DNA of 64,000 nucleotides from Candidatus Tepidiaquacella proteinivora (GTDB taxonomy: Bacteria > Bacteroidota > Ignavibacteria > Tepidaquicellales > Tepidaquicellaceae), in NCBI GenBank assembly GCA_013348845.1, contig CP054675.1, positions 372,001-436,000 on the forward strand, read 5' to 3'. Below are positions 1 to 8,755 of the stretch, piece by piece; position 1 is the first letter of the stretch, and each line of letters begins with the position of its first letter. The notes beneath the pieces are model-generated. The model was not told the origin of the DNA. It made no database searches and was given only the letters and a program-made list of their open reading frames with translations. The translations under genes and the position numbers were made by a program.

Positions 1-491
1 TGGAATTAACCAAAAAAAACGTATGTCTAAATCATACAAATACATAGACACTAAGCTATACTTATAAAGACCCAAAGATTGGATTTTAAGAAATTTTACA
101 AGATATTACAGACCCAAAAGTTTCTCTTTTCGTTTAAATTATTGCCGTAACTAAACGATTTAATGAACTATATAAAAAACCAAATCGTAACAGGATGTAG
201 TTATGATAATAGCAGTGTTTATTTTGGGGTTTCCTGAAAAATAGTGAAAGGTCGTCTGGTTAATTCCTCAGGGGCGTTATTCTGAAAGAAACAACAGTGT
301 TAAGCAGCAAAACTTTTTGTGCATTCTCAAAAATATTTTTTTACTTAGAATTAGAAATTATAGGCTTTAAAGAACAGATAAATTTGATATTTTGTTTATA
401 ATAGAATAAATAGAAGTTTTCTCCAGTTTGTTCTATGAACGATTTTAATATTGGCAGAAAAGTAAACTATTAATTTATAAAATAGATTATT
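1..491. other. Left-edge non-coding stretch
   Basis: No open frame of useful length and no peptide I recognise in any frame. The stretch is AT-rich with scattered stops, like the other decayed spacers in the first 13 kb. It may hold eroded sequence, but I cannot name it. Confidence 0.5.
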
Positions 492-807
492 ATGATAGAA
501 TTTCAATACGTTAATGGTTGTCAAAATGCTGGTGAAACATTAAATAATTTAAAAGAATTAATTTTAGACGGAATAATTATTGAGAATGAAATTAAAATAA
601 CTGAAGTTCTTGATATTGATTCTGCGGAAAGATTAAATTTTTAAGGGTTCACTAACAATTTTAATTAACGGACAAGATATGTGTACATAGGAAAAACCAA
701 AATCTTTCAATTACGGTAGTAGAATATATGGGATAAATGAAGTTAAAACTGGTGTTCTTCTGAAAGATTACATTAAATAAAGAAAAATAAAAAAAGTTCA
801 GGGATAA
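492..807 (+). pseudogene. Decayed paralogue of the thioredoxin-like gene at 43331
   Basis: The reading from ATG 492 matches the intact protein at 43331-43642 almost residue for residue. It starts MIEFQYVNGCQNAGETLNNL against MIEFQYFNGCPNAEKTLSNL. The codon after AERLNF is TAA where the intact gene has CAG. One extra base just after it shifts the frame, a TAG follows near 687, and further stops lie at 778-780 and 805-807. The Pro after the single Cys is also lost. Known: proteins of this type have a thioredoxin fold and a GCPxxxxT-like active-site loop. Inferred: a dead duplicate about 43 kb from its live copy. Confidence 0.85.
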
Positions 808-876
808 AATTTCTAAAAATAAATAATTTAAAATAATATATAAATTATGGTAAATTTAAATTATATTTAGGATTTT

Positions 877-2298
877 ATGAGTGTGAAAGTACTTTTAACT
901 GGAGCAACAGGATATATCGGTAAACGCCTCTTACCTGCATTGATAGAAAAAGGTTATCAGGTTATCTGTTGTGTAAGAGATGCGAAAAGATTTAATCCCC
1001 CCGATTCACTTAAAAAAAATATTTCAATTATTGAAATAGACCTTTTGGACATTTCGTCACTTACAAAAATTCCTGTAGATATTGATGGAGCTTATTATCT
1101 TGTTCATTCTATGTCAACATCAGATGATTATAAAAAACTTGAAGAGCAGTCTGCTATAAATTTCAGGGAAGTATTAAATAATAAGAAGGTAAAACATTTA
1201 ATTTATTTAGGCGGAATTGTTAATGAATCCAATTTATCAAAGCATTTAGCTTCAAGAAAAAATGTTGAAGAAATTTTAAGCAAAGGTAATTATAATTTTA
1301 CTTCTTTAAGAGCGGGGATAATTATCGGTTCCGGAAGTGCTTCATTTGAAATAATAAGAGATTTGGTAGAAAAACTTCCAGTAATGATTGCGCCAAAATG
1401 GTTAAATACCAAAAGCCAGCCTATAAGTATAACAGATGTAATAACAATTTTATCTCAATCTTTATTCAATAAAGAAACATACAATAAAGTATTTGATATA
1501 GGTGGTAGTGATATATTAACATACAAAGAAATGTTATTAGGATATGCAAAAATAAGAAACCTTAGACGTATAATACTAACCGTCCCTGTTATGACACCGA
1601 GATTATCGTCATACTGGTTATATTTCGTTACATCAACCTCATATAAATTAGCAAAAGCTCTTGTAGATAGTATGAAAGTGGAAGTAATTTGCAGGGATAA
1701 CAGTATAAATAAAATTTTATCAATATCAACTATTGGATACAAAGAAGCTTTGAGGAAGGCACTTGAAGGAATAGAGAGTCATAAAATTGAATCAAGCTGG
1801 AAAGATTCAAATATCAGTAGTGATTTGAATATCAAAATATCAGATTTAATAAATGTTCCTGAACACGGCTGCTATATCGACAGACGAATTAAAAAATTCA
1901 GTAATCGTGAAAAATGTATTGAGAAAATTTGGTCAATAGGTGGAGAAAACGGCTGGTATTATGGAAACTGGCTTTGGGGAATAAGGGGATTTATAGATAA
2001 ATTAGTAGGGGGAGTTGGATTAAGACGGGGCAGGACAAATCAGGAAGTAATAAATGCAGGCGATTCACTTGACTTCTGGAGAGTGTTATATGCAAACCGA
2101 GAGGAAGGTCGTTTATTACTATTCGCTGAGATGAAATTACCTGGGGAAGCATGGCTTGAATTTAAAATTGACGGGGATAAATTAATCCAGACCGCAACAT
2201 TCAGACCACTTGGCTTAGCAGGCAGGATATACTGGTATTTAGTATATCCATTCCACACCTTTATCTTTAAAGGATTAATTAATAAATTAACGGAGTAA
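877..2298 (+). CDS. SDR-family NAD(P)-binding protein with C-terminal DUF2867
   Basis: The 473-residue protein begins with a Rossmann nucleotide-binding loop, TGATGYIG, at residues 8-15. It continues as an atypical (NmrA/epimerase-like) SDR domain to about residue 300. The last ~150 residues carry the DUF2867 signature (GGENGWYYGNWLWGIRG, then DFWRVL, FRPLGLAGRIYWY). This two-domain order and length are normal for the family, thought to be NAD(P)-dependent oxidoreductases or isomerases of unknown substrate. A C-terminal hydrophobic stretch (YWYLVYPFHTFIF) may touch the membrane. ATG 877 places the dinucleotide loop at the usual distance; no strong ribosome site precedes it. It stands alone between a pseudogene and a nuclease-like gene, so neighbours do not help define its role. 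Confidence 0.85.
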   Translation: MSVKVLLTGATGYIGKRLLPALIEKGYQVICCVRDAKRFNPPDSLKKNISIIEIDLLDISSLTKIPVDIDGAYYLVHSMSTSDDYKKLEEQSAINFREVLNNKKVKHLIYLGGIVNESNLSKHLASRKNVEEILSKGNYNFTSLRAGIIIGSGSASFEIIRDLVEKLPVMIAPKWLNTKSQPISITDVITILSQSLFNKETYNKVFDIGGSDILTYKEMLLGYAKIRNLRRIILTVPVMTPRLSSYWLYFVTSTSYKLAKALVDSMKVEVICRDNSINKILSISTIGYKEALRKALEGIESHKIESSWKDSNISSDLNIKISDLINVPEHGCYIDRRIKKFSNREKCIEKIWSIGGENGWYYGNWLWGIRGFIDKLVGGVGLRRGRTNQEVINAGDSLDFWRVLYANREEGRLLLFAEMKLPGEAWLEFKIDGDKLIQTATFRPLGLAGRIYWYLVYPFHTFIFKGLINKLTE

Positions 2299-2532
2299 AA
2301 TTAATAATTTTTATTTTAATTTTTTTTATTTATTTTAAAATTAATTTTGAAATTGTGCGGTATGGGAAAAAATAATATTTTTTAAAATAACTCAGTATAT
2401 AAATGCTATTATTAGGAAATTTGTTACAATCTTTTTTAAATGTGTTATAAATTTCGCGATTTTAAGTTCTATTTATTGTTATAATAATTTATAAATTTTA
2501 AATTAATTTTATAAAAAAGGAGGAAAATTGAA

Positions 2533-3765
2533 ATGTCAGAATTGTATAAATGCCCTGTATGCGGTAAACAGCTTACTAAGGATGAATATATAAAAGCTCT
2601 TGGGTTATGGGAAGAGCAACAACGTCATATTAAACATTTACAGGATGAACAAAGGAAATTAAAGGATAAAGAAAAATTAATCCAAAGCGCACTAGAAAAA
2701 GAAAGAAAGAAGTTTAAAGAACAAGAAGTTAAATTCAAACTTAAGATCGAACACCAAGAAAAACGATTTAAAGCTGAACAAATTAAATTAATTCAAGAGA
2801 CAAAGAAAAAACTCGCGGAACAAGAGAAAAAGTCTAAGCAAAAATTTGAAGAACAATTACAACAAGTTAAAAGGACATACAAACAGAAGATAAAAACAGA
2901 AATTAAGAAAGGTATTGAAGACGGTATTGCTGAACAGAAGAAACAATTCAAGAAACAGGAAGAAGATCTTAAAAGAGCTAGAAACAAGATGAAACAACTG
3001 GAGAATAGCTTAAAAGTTTCAGCTAAGAAATACGAACAAGCCCATGAAGAAATAAAAAAATTAAAGGAGCAAATTGAAAAGGGTATCACGCCACAAATAG
3101 AAGGATTGCTTGAAGAATCGAAACTTCTTGCCAAGCTAAAGGAGCTATATCCAAACGACAGGTTTGATCATCCTGGTAAAGGAGGTGATATAATCCAATA
3201 TGTGATGGAGCATGGCAAAGAGATTGGCATAATAGTATACGAGTGCAAGAAGGTGAAATCGTTCAACATAAAACACATCGATCAAGCTAAGGAGGCTCGC
3301 CGAAAGCAAGAAGCAGACTTTGCAATTCTCGTGACTAACGCCTTCCCCTCTAAGAAACAGTACTACTTTGTGGAAAAAACGGTTTTCGTTATCAGTCCTA
3401 TTAACCTTGAGCCAATTACCTACACACTTAGAGAGAGTTTGGTCAAGATGGCATTACTCAAAATAACAAACGAAGCCAAGCAGAAAGCAGTGCAAAGAGT
3501 ATACGACTATCTTTCAAGTTCTGAGTATAGCAACAAAATGAACGATGTTGCTAGCCAACTCAAGGATTTGGCAGAAGATCTCAAAGCAGAGATTAAATCT
3601 CACAAGGATCGTTGGGAGAAGCGGTATTCCATTTACCACAAGCTCTACGAAGATGTTGGGCATATTGATTTCAAACTCAAGAGTCTTCTTAAAAACAGAC
3701 TTGATGACAAAGAGACACTGTTGGAAACAACGAAAACAACGTTTGTGACTATCAAAGAGTTTTAA
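2533..3765 (+). CDS. DUF2130 coiled-coil, restriction-endonuclease-like protein
   Basis: Residues 1-15 hold one CPVCG knuckle. A very charged coiled coil (K/E/Q-rich) fills about residues 25-190. Residues ~205-330 form a PD-(D/E)XK-type core with GKGGD (~216) and YECKK (~234) as the likely metal-binding and catalytic residues, followed by ADFAILVTNAFP. This arrangement matches DUF2130 proteins, whose biochemical role is not settled. A last helical segment lies at 340-400. A strong AAGGAGG site precedes the ATG, unlike most native-looking genes here, which may point to a foreign origin. It lies at the edge of the decayed accessory zone. A DNA-cleaving or DNA-binding role is inferred from the fold residues; no partner gene is adjacent. 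Confidence 0.8.
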   Translation: MSELYKCPVCGKQLTKDEYIKALGLWEEQQRHIKHLQDEQRKLKDKEKLIQSALEKERKKFKEQEVKFKLKIEHQEKRFKAEQIKLIQETKKKLAEQEKKSKQKFEEQLQQVKRTYKQKIKTEIKKGIEDGIAEQKKQFKKQEEDLKRARNKMKQLENSLKVSAKKYEQAHEEIKKLKEQIEKGITPQIEGLLEESKLLAKLKELYPNDRFDHPGKGGDIIQYVMEHGKEIGIIVYECKKVKSFNIKHIDQAKEARRKQEADFAILVTNAFPSKKQYYFVEKTVFVISPINLEPITYTLRESLVKMALLKITNEAKQKAVQRVYDYLSSSEYSNKMNDVASQLKDLAEDLKAEIKSHKDRWEKRYSIYHKLYEDVGHIDFKLKSLLKNRLDDKETLLETTKTTFVTIKEF

Positions 3766-4193
3766 CAATAAGCAGTGCAACGAATGCATATCAGAGTGTA
3801 ATACAATGTATATTCTTAGATAAGGTGAAGATCAGTTGAATTAGCTCCATTTGTTATGTCGCTTACTTGGTATCGAAGCACCATAGGTGTAAAATGTATA
3901 GTTTGATAATATGGTTGTTGTAGTATAAGTTTGCCCTCCTCATTCACAAAAAAAACATAGGAACTTTAGTAGGTTATAGTGGCAAAAAATATAAGGTGCA
4001 TGGACTAGAAATATTATGCAATATGGCTATCTATTTAGTTCTTCATAGGCGCGGGTGTTTAATAAATAAGAACTCAGGAGTGAGTATGGGAAGAGAAAAA
4101 TTAAACTTCTTTAATTTGGAATAGACTTTATACAGTTGATTCTTTAAAAAAAAATGATTAAAATAAATTTCTTATAGTTAGAATTTATTGTAG
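3766..4193. other. Non-coding spacer before recombinase remnant
   Basis: About 430 bases without a supported gene. Only very short frames are present (for example a 12-codon ATG frame at 4086 ending in TAG). I see no clear terminator, repeat or homology here. It is probably eroded sequence belonging to the recombinase remnant or a lost neighbour. Confidence 0.45.
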
Positions 4194-4760
4194 ATGATAA
4201 AAAATTCAATTACTGGTCAGAACAAAACTGCAGAATTATTTTCTTATAATTTTGATTTTTTGCAAAAAATCAAATCCATTAAAGTGAATAAATGTCATCT
4301 GCTTTTATATTCTACCGGATTAAGGGATGTTGAAGTGGTAAAATTAAAACCAGAGGATATAGATAGTAAACGAATGCTAATTTATGTTAAAGGTGCAAAA
4401 GGAAGGAAAGATAGGTATCGTTTACTTTCAGATGCCACCTTAAAAACACTAAGGGAATACTGGCAACAATATAAATCACTAAAATGGCTATTTTCCGCTA
4501 CTGATAAAGAAAAGTATATAACAATAAGAGCGGCTCAGATAGTATTTGAAGTAGTATGTGAACGAGCAGGAGTTAAGAGACAAGAAGCTATTCATAGTCC
4601 CAGAGCTCCATTTGCCACCCATCATTTTGAAAAGGTAAATGAGCCGAGGTATATTCAGGGCTTGTCAGTTCATAAAAGTACTAAAACAGCCGAGATATAT
4701 AAACATTTGAGTAACAAAGATTTAATTAGGATAAGGAATCCTTCAGACCAAATATTATAG
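4194..4760 (+). pseudogene. Truncated tyrosine recombinase (XerD/integron-integrase-like)
   Basis: Only the C-terminal catalytic domain remains (188 codons against about 290-320 for a full recombinase); the N-terminal core-binding domain is absent. The key positions are present: Arg in STGLRDVE, Lys in KGAKGRKDR, His and Arg in HSPRAPFATHH, His in VHKSTKT and Tyr in AEIYKH. Surrounding consensus residues have changed: HTLRHSFATH became HSPRAPFATH and ELLGHKS became GLSVHKS. The LREYWQQYKSLKWLF segment is typical of recombinases close to integron integrases and XerD in Bacteroidota. Damage plus truncation argue for an inactive relic. It is the only recombinase seen and could explain how cassettes reached this region. 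Confidence 0.75.
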
Positions 4761-5019
4761 GAGGATGGAAATGATTAACCTAAATGGAAGGATATAGGAC
4801 ATTGTTGTCTATACTTCCCAAAATGGAAAAAGTTGATATTGTTATCTATGAACGAATACCGTGTCGTTGCAAAATATGATTGTATAACTTACAATATAGT
4901 AATAGGAGTAAAAAATGAGAAAAGAAAAAATTTGTTAATACTTGTTCGACGGATTGTAAAATAATATCATAAATATTTAATTTATTATTAACTATAAATG
5001 AATTATCAGGAGATTTATT

Positions 5020-5604
5020 ATGGAAATAACGATCATTGGTTCAAATTGTCCTTTAGATGAACTTAAAAAAAATGTTGAAGATGTCATTCACGAAATAGGG
5101 TTAGAATGCAAATTAAATATTATTCATAAAATGAAGGAGGTATTAAAAGTTGAAGAAAAACAGATATTATTGACACCTGCTTTAGTTGTAGACGATATTA
5201 TATTATGTCAAGGAAACATTTGGACAAAAGATCATATAAAAGAATTTTTAACAAGAAAATGCTTACCTACAAAATCAAATGCAAATGTAGATAAAAAATA
5301 TTCTATGTGGAAAGGTATACCCAGAGAAGAGATAGATTGGCATCCCATAATAGATGAAACCAAATGTGTTGGTTGTGGAATGTGCATTACAACATGTGGT
5401 CGAAATGTTTTTGATTTCGATATTGAAAATAAAAAAGCAATTGTAAGTAGACCAATACAATGTATGGTTGGATGCACATCTTGTGAAGTATGGTGTATCT
5501 ATGATGCTATTAGTTTTCCTGACAAACAAATTGTAAAAGATTTTATTAAAAAAAATAAAATATTAGTTAAATCAAAAAAGGAATTAGAGGAAAAACTAAG
5601 ATAA
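5020..5604 (+). CDS. Thioredoxin-like / 4Fe-4S ferredoxin fusion protein
   Basis: Residues 1-75 resemble the small redox thioredoxin fold (MEITIIGSNCPLDEL ... LLTPALVVDD), with the cis-Pro loop TPAL kept. The usual CxxC is reduced to one Cys followed by PLD. After the linker SMWKGIPREEIDWHPIID, a ferredoxin-type domain holds CVGCGMCITTC and CMVGCTSCEVWC, eight or more Cys able to bind two [4Fe-4S] clusters. Proteins with this order occur in anaerobes, and their electron partner is unknown. ATG 5020 follows an AGGAG site. A hairpin of cassette-boundary type starts only 7 bases after the stop codon. The function is inferred as electron transfer. Confidence 0.75.
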   Translation: MEITIIGSNCPLDELKKNVEDVIHEIGLECKLNIIHKMKEVLKVEEKQILLTPALVVDDIILCQGNIWTKDHIKEFLTRKCLPTKSNANVDKKYSMWKGIPREEIDWHPIIDETKCVGCGMCITTCGRNVFDFDIENKKAIVSRPIQCMVGCTSCEVWCIYDAISFPDKQIVKDFIKKNKILVKSKKELEEKLR

Positions 5605-5610
5605 TCCCAA

Positions 5611-5633
5611 CGGCACACAACAGTGTATAGCCG
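5611..5633. repeat. Cassette-boundary-like hairpin A
   Basis: CGGCACAC-AACA-GTGT-ata-GCCG folds as a stem with an AACA loop and a 3-base bulge. The GCACACAACA core recurs at 27337-27346, followed there by the reverse complement of this site's right half (CGGCTATAC). It sits 7 bases after a stop codon, as attC sites do in gene cassettes. Similar GGCACACAACA...TATAGCC elements are, from memory, common between genes in Bacteroidota. The canonical attC core (GTTRRRY) is not clear, so identity is tentative. Confidence 0.45.
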
Positions 5634-5701
5634 GTTCAAGCGGAGCCCCACCTCAATGAGAGATCTACTCTAGATTAAAAGGTAGGTTTAGTTTAGTACT
5701 A

Positions 5702-6252
5702 GTGAGTATATACATTGGGATTTCTATACAGACTTTGCTGAAGATAATGGAAAGACATTTATTTATGAAGGATATGATATTCCCAAAAGAATAGATAGCC
5801 CAGCTCCAAAACTTGTCAATCAACCGTATAAAACCCAAAGTGGAAGGCTTACTCAAAATGGACTTTTTTATGAAGCCGCAAAAAATATCAAGCCAACAAA
5901 TCAAAACCGGAACTTGCCAAAGTTTATGAGAAAATTGAATCTGGAATATGGGCCAATGATGGAATTTTAAAACTTATAGATGAATAGTCAGAAATAAATC
6001 TACTTATGCAAGGTATTCAAATATAAACTTAAATTATTTCACTAAATTGATTTAGAACATTACCGATTAATTTCGATTTCAATGAAATTAAAAATGTGGC
6101 GACAAAATAAATGGCATTCTACAAAATGCGGGAGATGAGACAACCTTCATTTTGACTACATTATTTCTTGTTTGAAAGTGGGTTCATTCCTTGTCATAGA
6201 AAATATTCAAATTCTCTACTCAAAGCATATACAAAAAGGTAAAATCAAATGA
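5702..6252 (+). pseudogene. Decayed SRA(YDG)-HNH modification-dependent endonuclease
   Basis: Three fragments line up in order. From 5716 the frame reads WDFYTDFAEDNGKTFIYEGY...PKRIDSPAPK, then SGRLTQNGLFYEAAKN, which is the SRA/YDG fold that flips modified bases. Near 5907 the frame shifts and continues KPELAKVYEKIESGIWANDG to a stop at 5985-5987. At about 6118-6249 a third stretch reads CGR-stop-DNLHFDYII, then ENIQILYSKH, a damaged HNH motif where HFDHI became HFDYI. Known: SRA-HNH proteins cut DNA carrying modified cytosines. Inferred: a fully dead gene with at least two frame breaks and internal stops. No partner gene survives. Confidence 0.75.
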
Positions 6253-6676
6253 TTAAATTGCGTATAGTTGATAGCAGACTGATATCTGGTTATGGAGCTG
6301 ACTACCCTTTGCCTAAATTGGCTAACTTCGTTAACTAATCTAAAATAGCTACGAGCTGTTACCTTATTTTTTTTATCTCACTTATTTGGCTATAAAAAAC
6401 TTATTTTTTATTTTAAATATTCTGCTCCAAATTAATAATTTCATTTACTTTTTAATAATAAGAGTAGATATTTTTTTAATGATTAATATATAAATAAATT
6501 TATCTTTGCAGTATAATTTTTTGCACGGCATATTACAATTCTTTATATCTTGATAAAAATTTTTCTCAGGGGTTTATATAATTATATAAAATTTTTTATA
6601 ATATTTTATTATATTGTGTATAAATAATTATTATATAAAATGAATCGGGAAATAACTCAAAAGAGGTAGTATAAAT
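6253..6676. other. AT-rich spacer
   Basis: About 420 bases, extremely AT-rich after 6360. No open frame or repeat that I can support. The last 30 bases carry a GAGGT ribosome site for the gene starting at 6677. Confidence 0.5.
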
Positions 6677-7114
6677 ATGAAAAAAGAGGAAATTGCCGTG
6701 AAACAATTTAAGAGCGGTTACAATTGTGCTCAATCAATGATTTATAGTTTTGCAGAAGAGTTAGGAATTGATAAATCAATTGCATTGAAATTAGCAAGTG
6801 GTTTTGGAGGTGGTTTGGGGCTGACAGGTAATGTATGTGGAGCTGTGACAGGAGGAGTTCTCATACTAGGGTTGATGTTTGGTAGGGGGGAAAATGAAGA
6901 TAAATTAAAGCAGCAAAAAACATATCAATATGTAAGAGATTTTATTGAAAAATTTAAAGTAAAATATGGCACAATCGAATGCAAAAACCTAATTGATAAC
7001 ATTAATTTATTAACAGAAGAAGGTAATAAGAGATTCAGAGAATCCAAAATGATTGACAAATGTTGTGAATATGTTGAAAATGCAAACAAAATAATTCAAG
7101 AAATTATTAAATAA
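6677..7114 (+). CDS. C_GCAxxG_C_C family redox-type protein
   Basis: The 145-residue protein has the family pattern: YNCAQSM near residue 16, GFGGGLG, then GNVCGAVTGG near residue 57, and Cys residues later (ECKNLI, KCCEYVENA). These define the C_GCAxxG_C_C (PF09719-type) family, small proteins with conserved cysteines found mainly in anaerobes; a metal-cluster or redox role is assumed, not proven. The length is typical. ATG 6677 follows AAAGAGGT. The gene is intact, although both neighbours are decayed. Confidence 0.85.
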   Translation: MKKEEIAVKQFKSGYNCAQSMIYSFAEELGIDKSIALKLASGFGGGLGLTGNVCGAVTGGVLILGLMFGRGENEDKLKQQKTYQYVRDFIEKFKVKYGTIECKNLIDNINLLTEEGNKRFRESKMIDKCCEYVENANKIIQEIIK

Positions 7115-7175
7115 ATATAATATTGATAACCGATTTACATTAATATAACAAAGAAAAAGAAACAAAAAATCTAAA

Positions 7176-7346
7176 ATGAAAAAAAATAATTTTGAAAAAT
7201 TTGAACATCTAATTAATAAATTTAAGAATACCAATAAAATAATATTAAATCATAAAAAAAATTCACTTTTATTAAATGGTGATGTCCTGAAAGAGGATTT
7301 TTTCGATAAAGAATATTTTGATTTGATTATAACCTTTCCTTCTTAA
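7176..7346 (+). pseudogene. 5' fragment of a DNA methyltransferase
   Basis: Fifty-six codons remain. The segment LLLNGDVLKEDFFDKEYFDL followed by IITFPS and a stop matches the start of a beta-type DNA methyltransferase up to motif IV, where IITSPPY would be expected. The motif is broken (S to F and the Tyr codon lost) and a stop follows at once. Nothing of the rest of the enzyme is seen before the next gene at 7375. It probably belonged to an R-M system whose small partners may be the next two frames. Confidence 0.6.
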
Positions 7347-7374
7347 GAACAGTATTGATAAGTATCAAACAACC

Positions 7375-7626
7375 ATGACAATTAAAAAAATAAGGAAAGC
7401 ACTTGAAAAGATTTATAAAGAAAGAAAAAGTTGGAATGGAGCAAAAGGACCGTTTACACAAGAGGCGATAAGACGAAGAAAATTATTTTTGATAAAACAA
7501 CAACTGCTCTATCAAATAGAAGAAGCGAAGTTATTAAAAAATAGAGGTGTGGAATCTTTTCATTTTGCCTTATATAAAGTAATAAATGATTTTTTAAAAA
7601 TATCAGGGAAAAGAGGAGTAAAATGA
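7375..7626 (+). CDS. Small basic hypothetical protein
   Basis: Eighty-three residues, helical and rich in Lys, Arg and Glu (MTIKKIRKALEKIYKERKSW, then EAIRRRKLFLIKQQLLYQIEEA). I do not recognise the family. Its stop overlaps the start of the next gene (ATGATTAAAAGC) by 4 bases, so the two are translationally coupled and were probably part of one system. The methyltransferase remnant lies just upstream, so an R-M accessory role is possible but unproven. Confidence 0.55.
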   Translation: MTIKKIRKALEKIYKERKSWNGAKGPFTQEAIRRRKLFLIKQQLLYQIEEAKLLKNRGVESFHFALYKVINDFLKISGKRGVK

Positions 7627-7949
7627 TTAAAAGCGTAACATCAGAACATCGTGATGAAGGAATCTATGCTAAAATAGAAATGCAATATCTTATTTTGTTA
7701 GGTATATACTCAGTATTTAAAAAGGGTGAGATATGTACATTTGAAAGGCTTGTTGCAGAATGTTTCAAAAAATTTCCTAAGACTTTTGCATTTAAACGTT
7801 ATCCTAAATGGCCAGACTCCTTAAAGTTTGACCGTCCTTTAAGAACATTAAGGCAGAAAGGTTTAATTGTGGGAGGAGCAAATGATTACTTTTCTCTGAC
7901 TAAATTTGGAGAAGAAGAAGCAGAGCGAATAAAAAAAGTTAGAAGGTAA
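7623..7949 (+). CDS. Winged-helix-like hypothetical protein
   Basis: This 108-residue protein (GEICTFERLVAECFKKFP, then WPDSLKFDRPLRTLRQKGLI, then YFSLTKFGEEEAERI) has the look of a winged helix: helices followed by an RTLRQKGL recognition segment and a beta wing. Proteins of this type occur next to DNA methyltransferase and restriction genes; I cannot name one with certainty. The start overlaps the end of the previous gene by 4 bases. A further readable stretch (TTPEGRSTDDRLIAYLKETP, 7960-8019) follows in another frame, so the protein may once have been longer and been cut by a frameshift. Confidence 0.55.
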   Translation: MIKSVTSEHRDEGIYAKIEMQYLILLGIYSVFKKGEICTFERLVAECFKKFPKTFAFKRYPKWPDSLKFDRPLRTLRQKGLIVGGANDYFSLTKFGEEEAERIKKVRR

Positions 7950-8079
7950 AATAATTAAAACAACACCTGAGGGAAGAAGTACTGATGATAGACTAATAGC
8001 TTATTTAAAGGAAACACCTCAATTGTCTCTTCTAGATCTTGTTGCAGCACGGGCATTTGTATTCTTCTTTTGGGAGTAA

Positions 8080-8316
8080 AAGGATATTCAAAAATTTTCG
8101 GACACTACCTCTGTTATTAGTAATTTCAGAGCGAACAAAAAGGAAAAATGGTATTATATCCTTTTAATGTCAACAGGTCTTACCTTTGGAACGATTTCGG
8201 CACTTTTCAGGCTTTCTCGTAAGATTATTACTCAAGGGCAATATTCTTATTTGGTGGGTGTAATTGTTGCCAATGCAGTGATACCTACACTTATTGCTAA
8301 CAAATTTTTTTACTGA
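8080..8316 (+). pseudogene. C-terminal remnant of a cation:proton antiporter
   Basis: Between a TAA at 8077 and a TGA at 8314 one frame reads KWYYILLMSTGLTFGTISAL, then QGQYSYLVGVIVANAVIPTL and IANKFF. This is the last two membrane helices of a Kef/NapA-type antiporter (usual form: YTLLMSTGLTFGTI ... VVPTLIA). All upstream helices are missing. It is a fragment, not a gene, and shows that ordinary transport genes have also been broken up here. Confidence 0.65.
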
Positions 8317-8755
8317 GCCTATAGCTCGAAACGCCAATTTTGGATATCCAAGCCACAAACGAAAGAGATATAATTAACAAATTATAAATTTTTTTGAGAA
8401 GAAAGAAATTTTTAAACAATTCGGAATTACTTCGACAGAGATACACTATTAATAATTACATTTTTACCTTTCGCAATTAAAATCGTAAATATGGTGGATA
8501 AAATAAAGAAATTCACACAGAGAGTTGAGGATTTATTCGAGCAAACGGGGGGCTTATTTACAAATGAAAAAGATTAATACTAACTGCTAACAAGAAAATT
8601 GTTTTGCTGAAGTAATTCGTAATATCAAATGGTTTGACGCAATAATGCAGATAATTTTAAATTTATTGCATATATTTGTATGTTAATACTATTTAAACAA
8701 ATGACAATTGCAAAAAATAAATAGCATAATGATATATAAATGAAATTTTATAGCT
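8317..8755. other. Spacer with an unrecognised membrane-protein tail
   Basis: No gene can be supported. One frame (about 8446-8577) reads LLIITFLPFAIKIVNMVDKI followed by a charged tail ending in TAA, which looks like the end of a lost membrane protein. The rest is AT-rich and leads into the cytochrome gene. Confidence 0.4.

Noticed and set aside
5611-5633. Canonical integron attC site
   Set aside because: No clear GTTRRRY/RYYYAAC pair can be placed; reported only as cassette-boundary-like.
8491-8577. Small gene MVDKIKKFTQRVEDLFEQTG
   Set aside because: The frame is open upstream through a hydrophobic stretch, so it is more likely the tail of a lost membrane protein than an independent gene.
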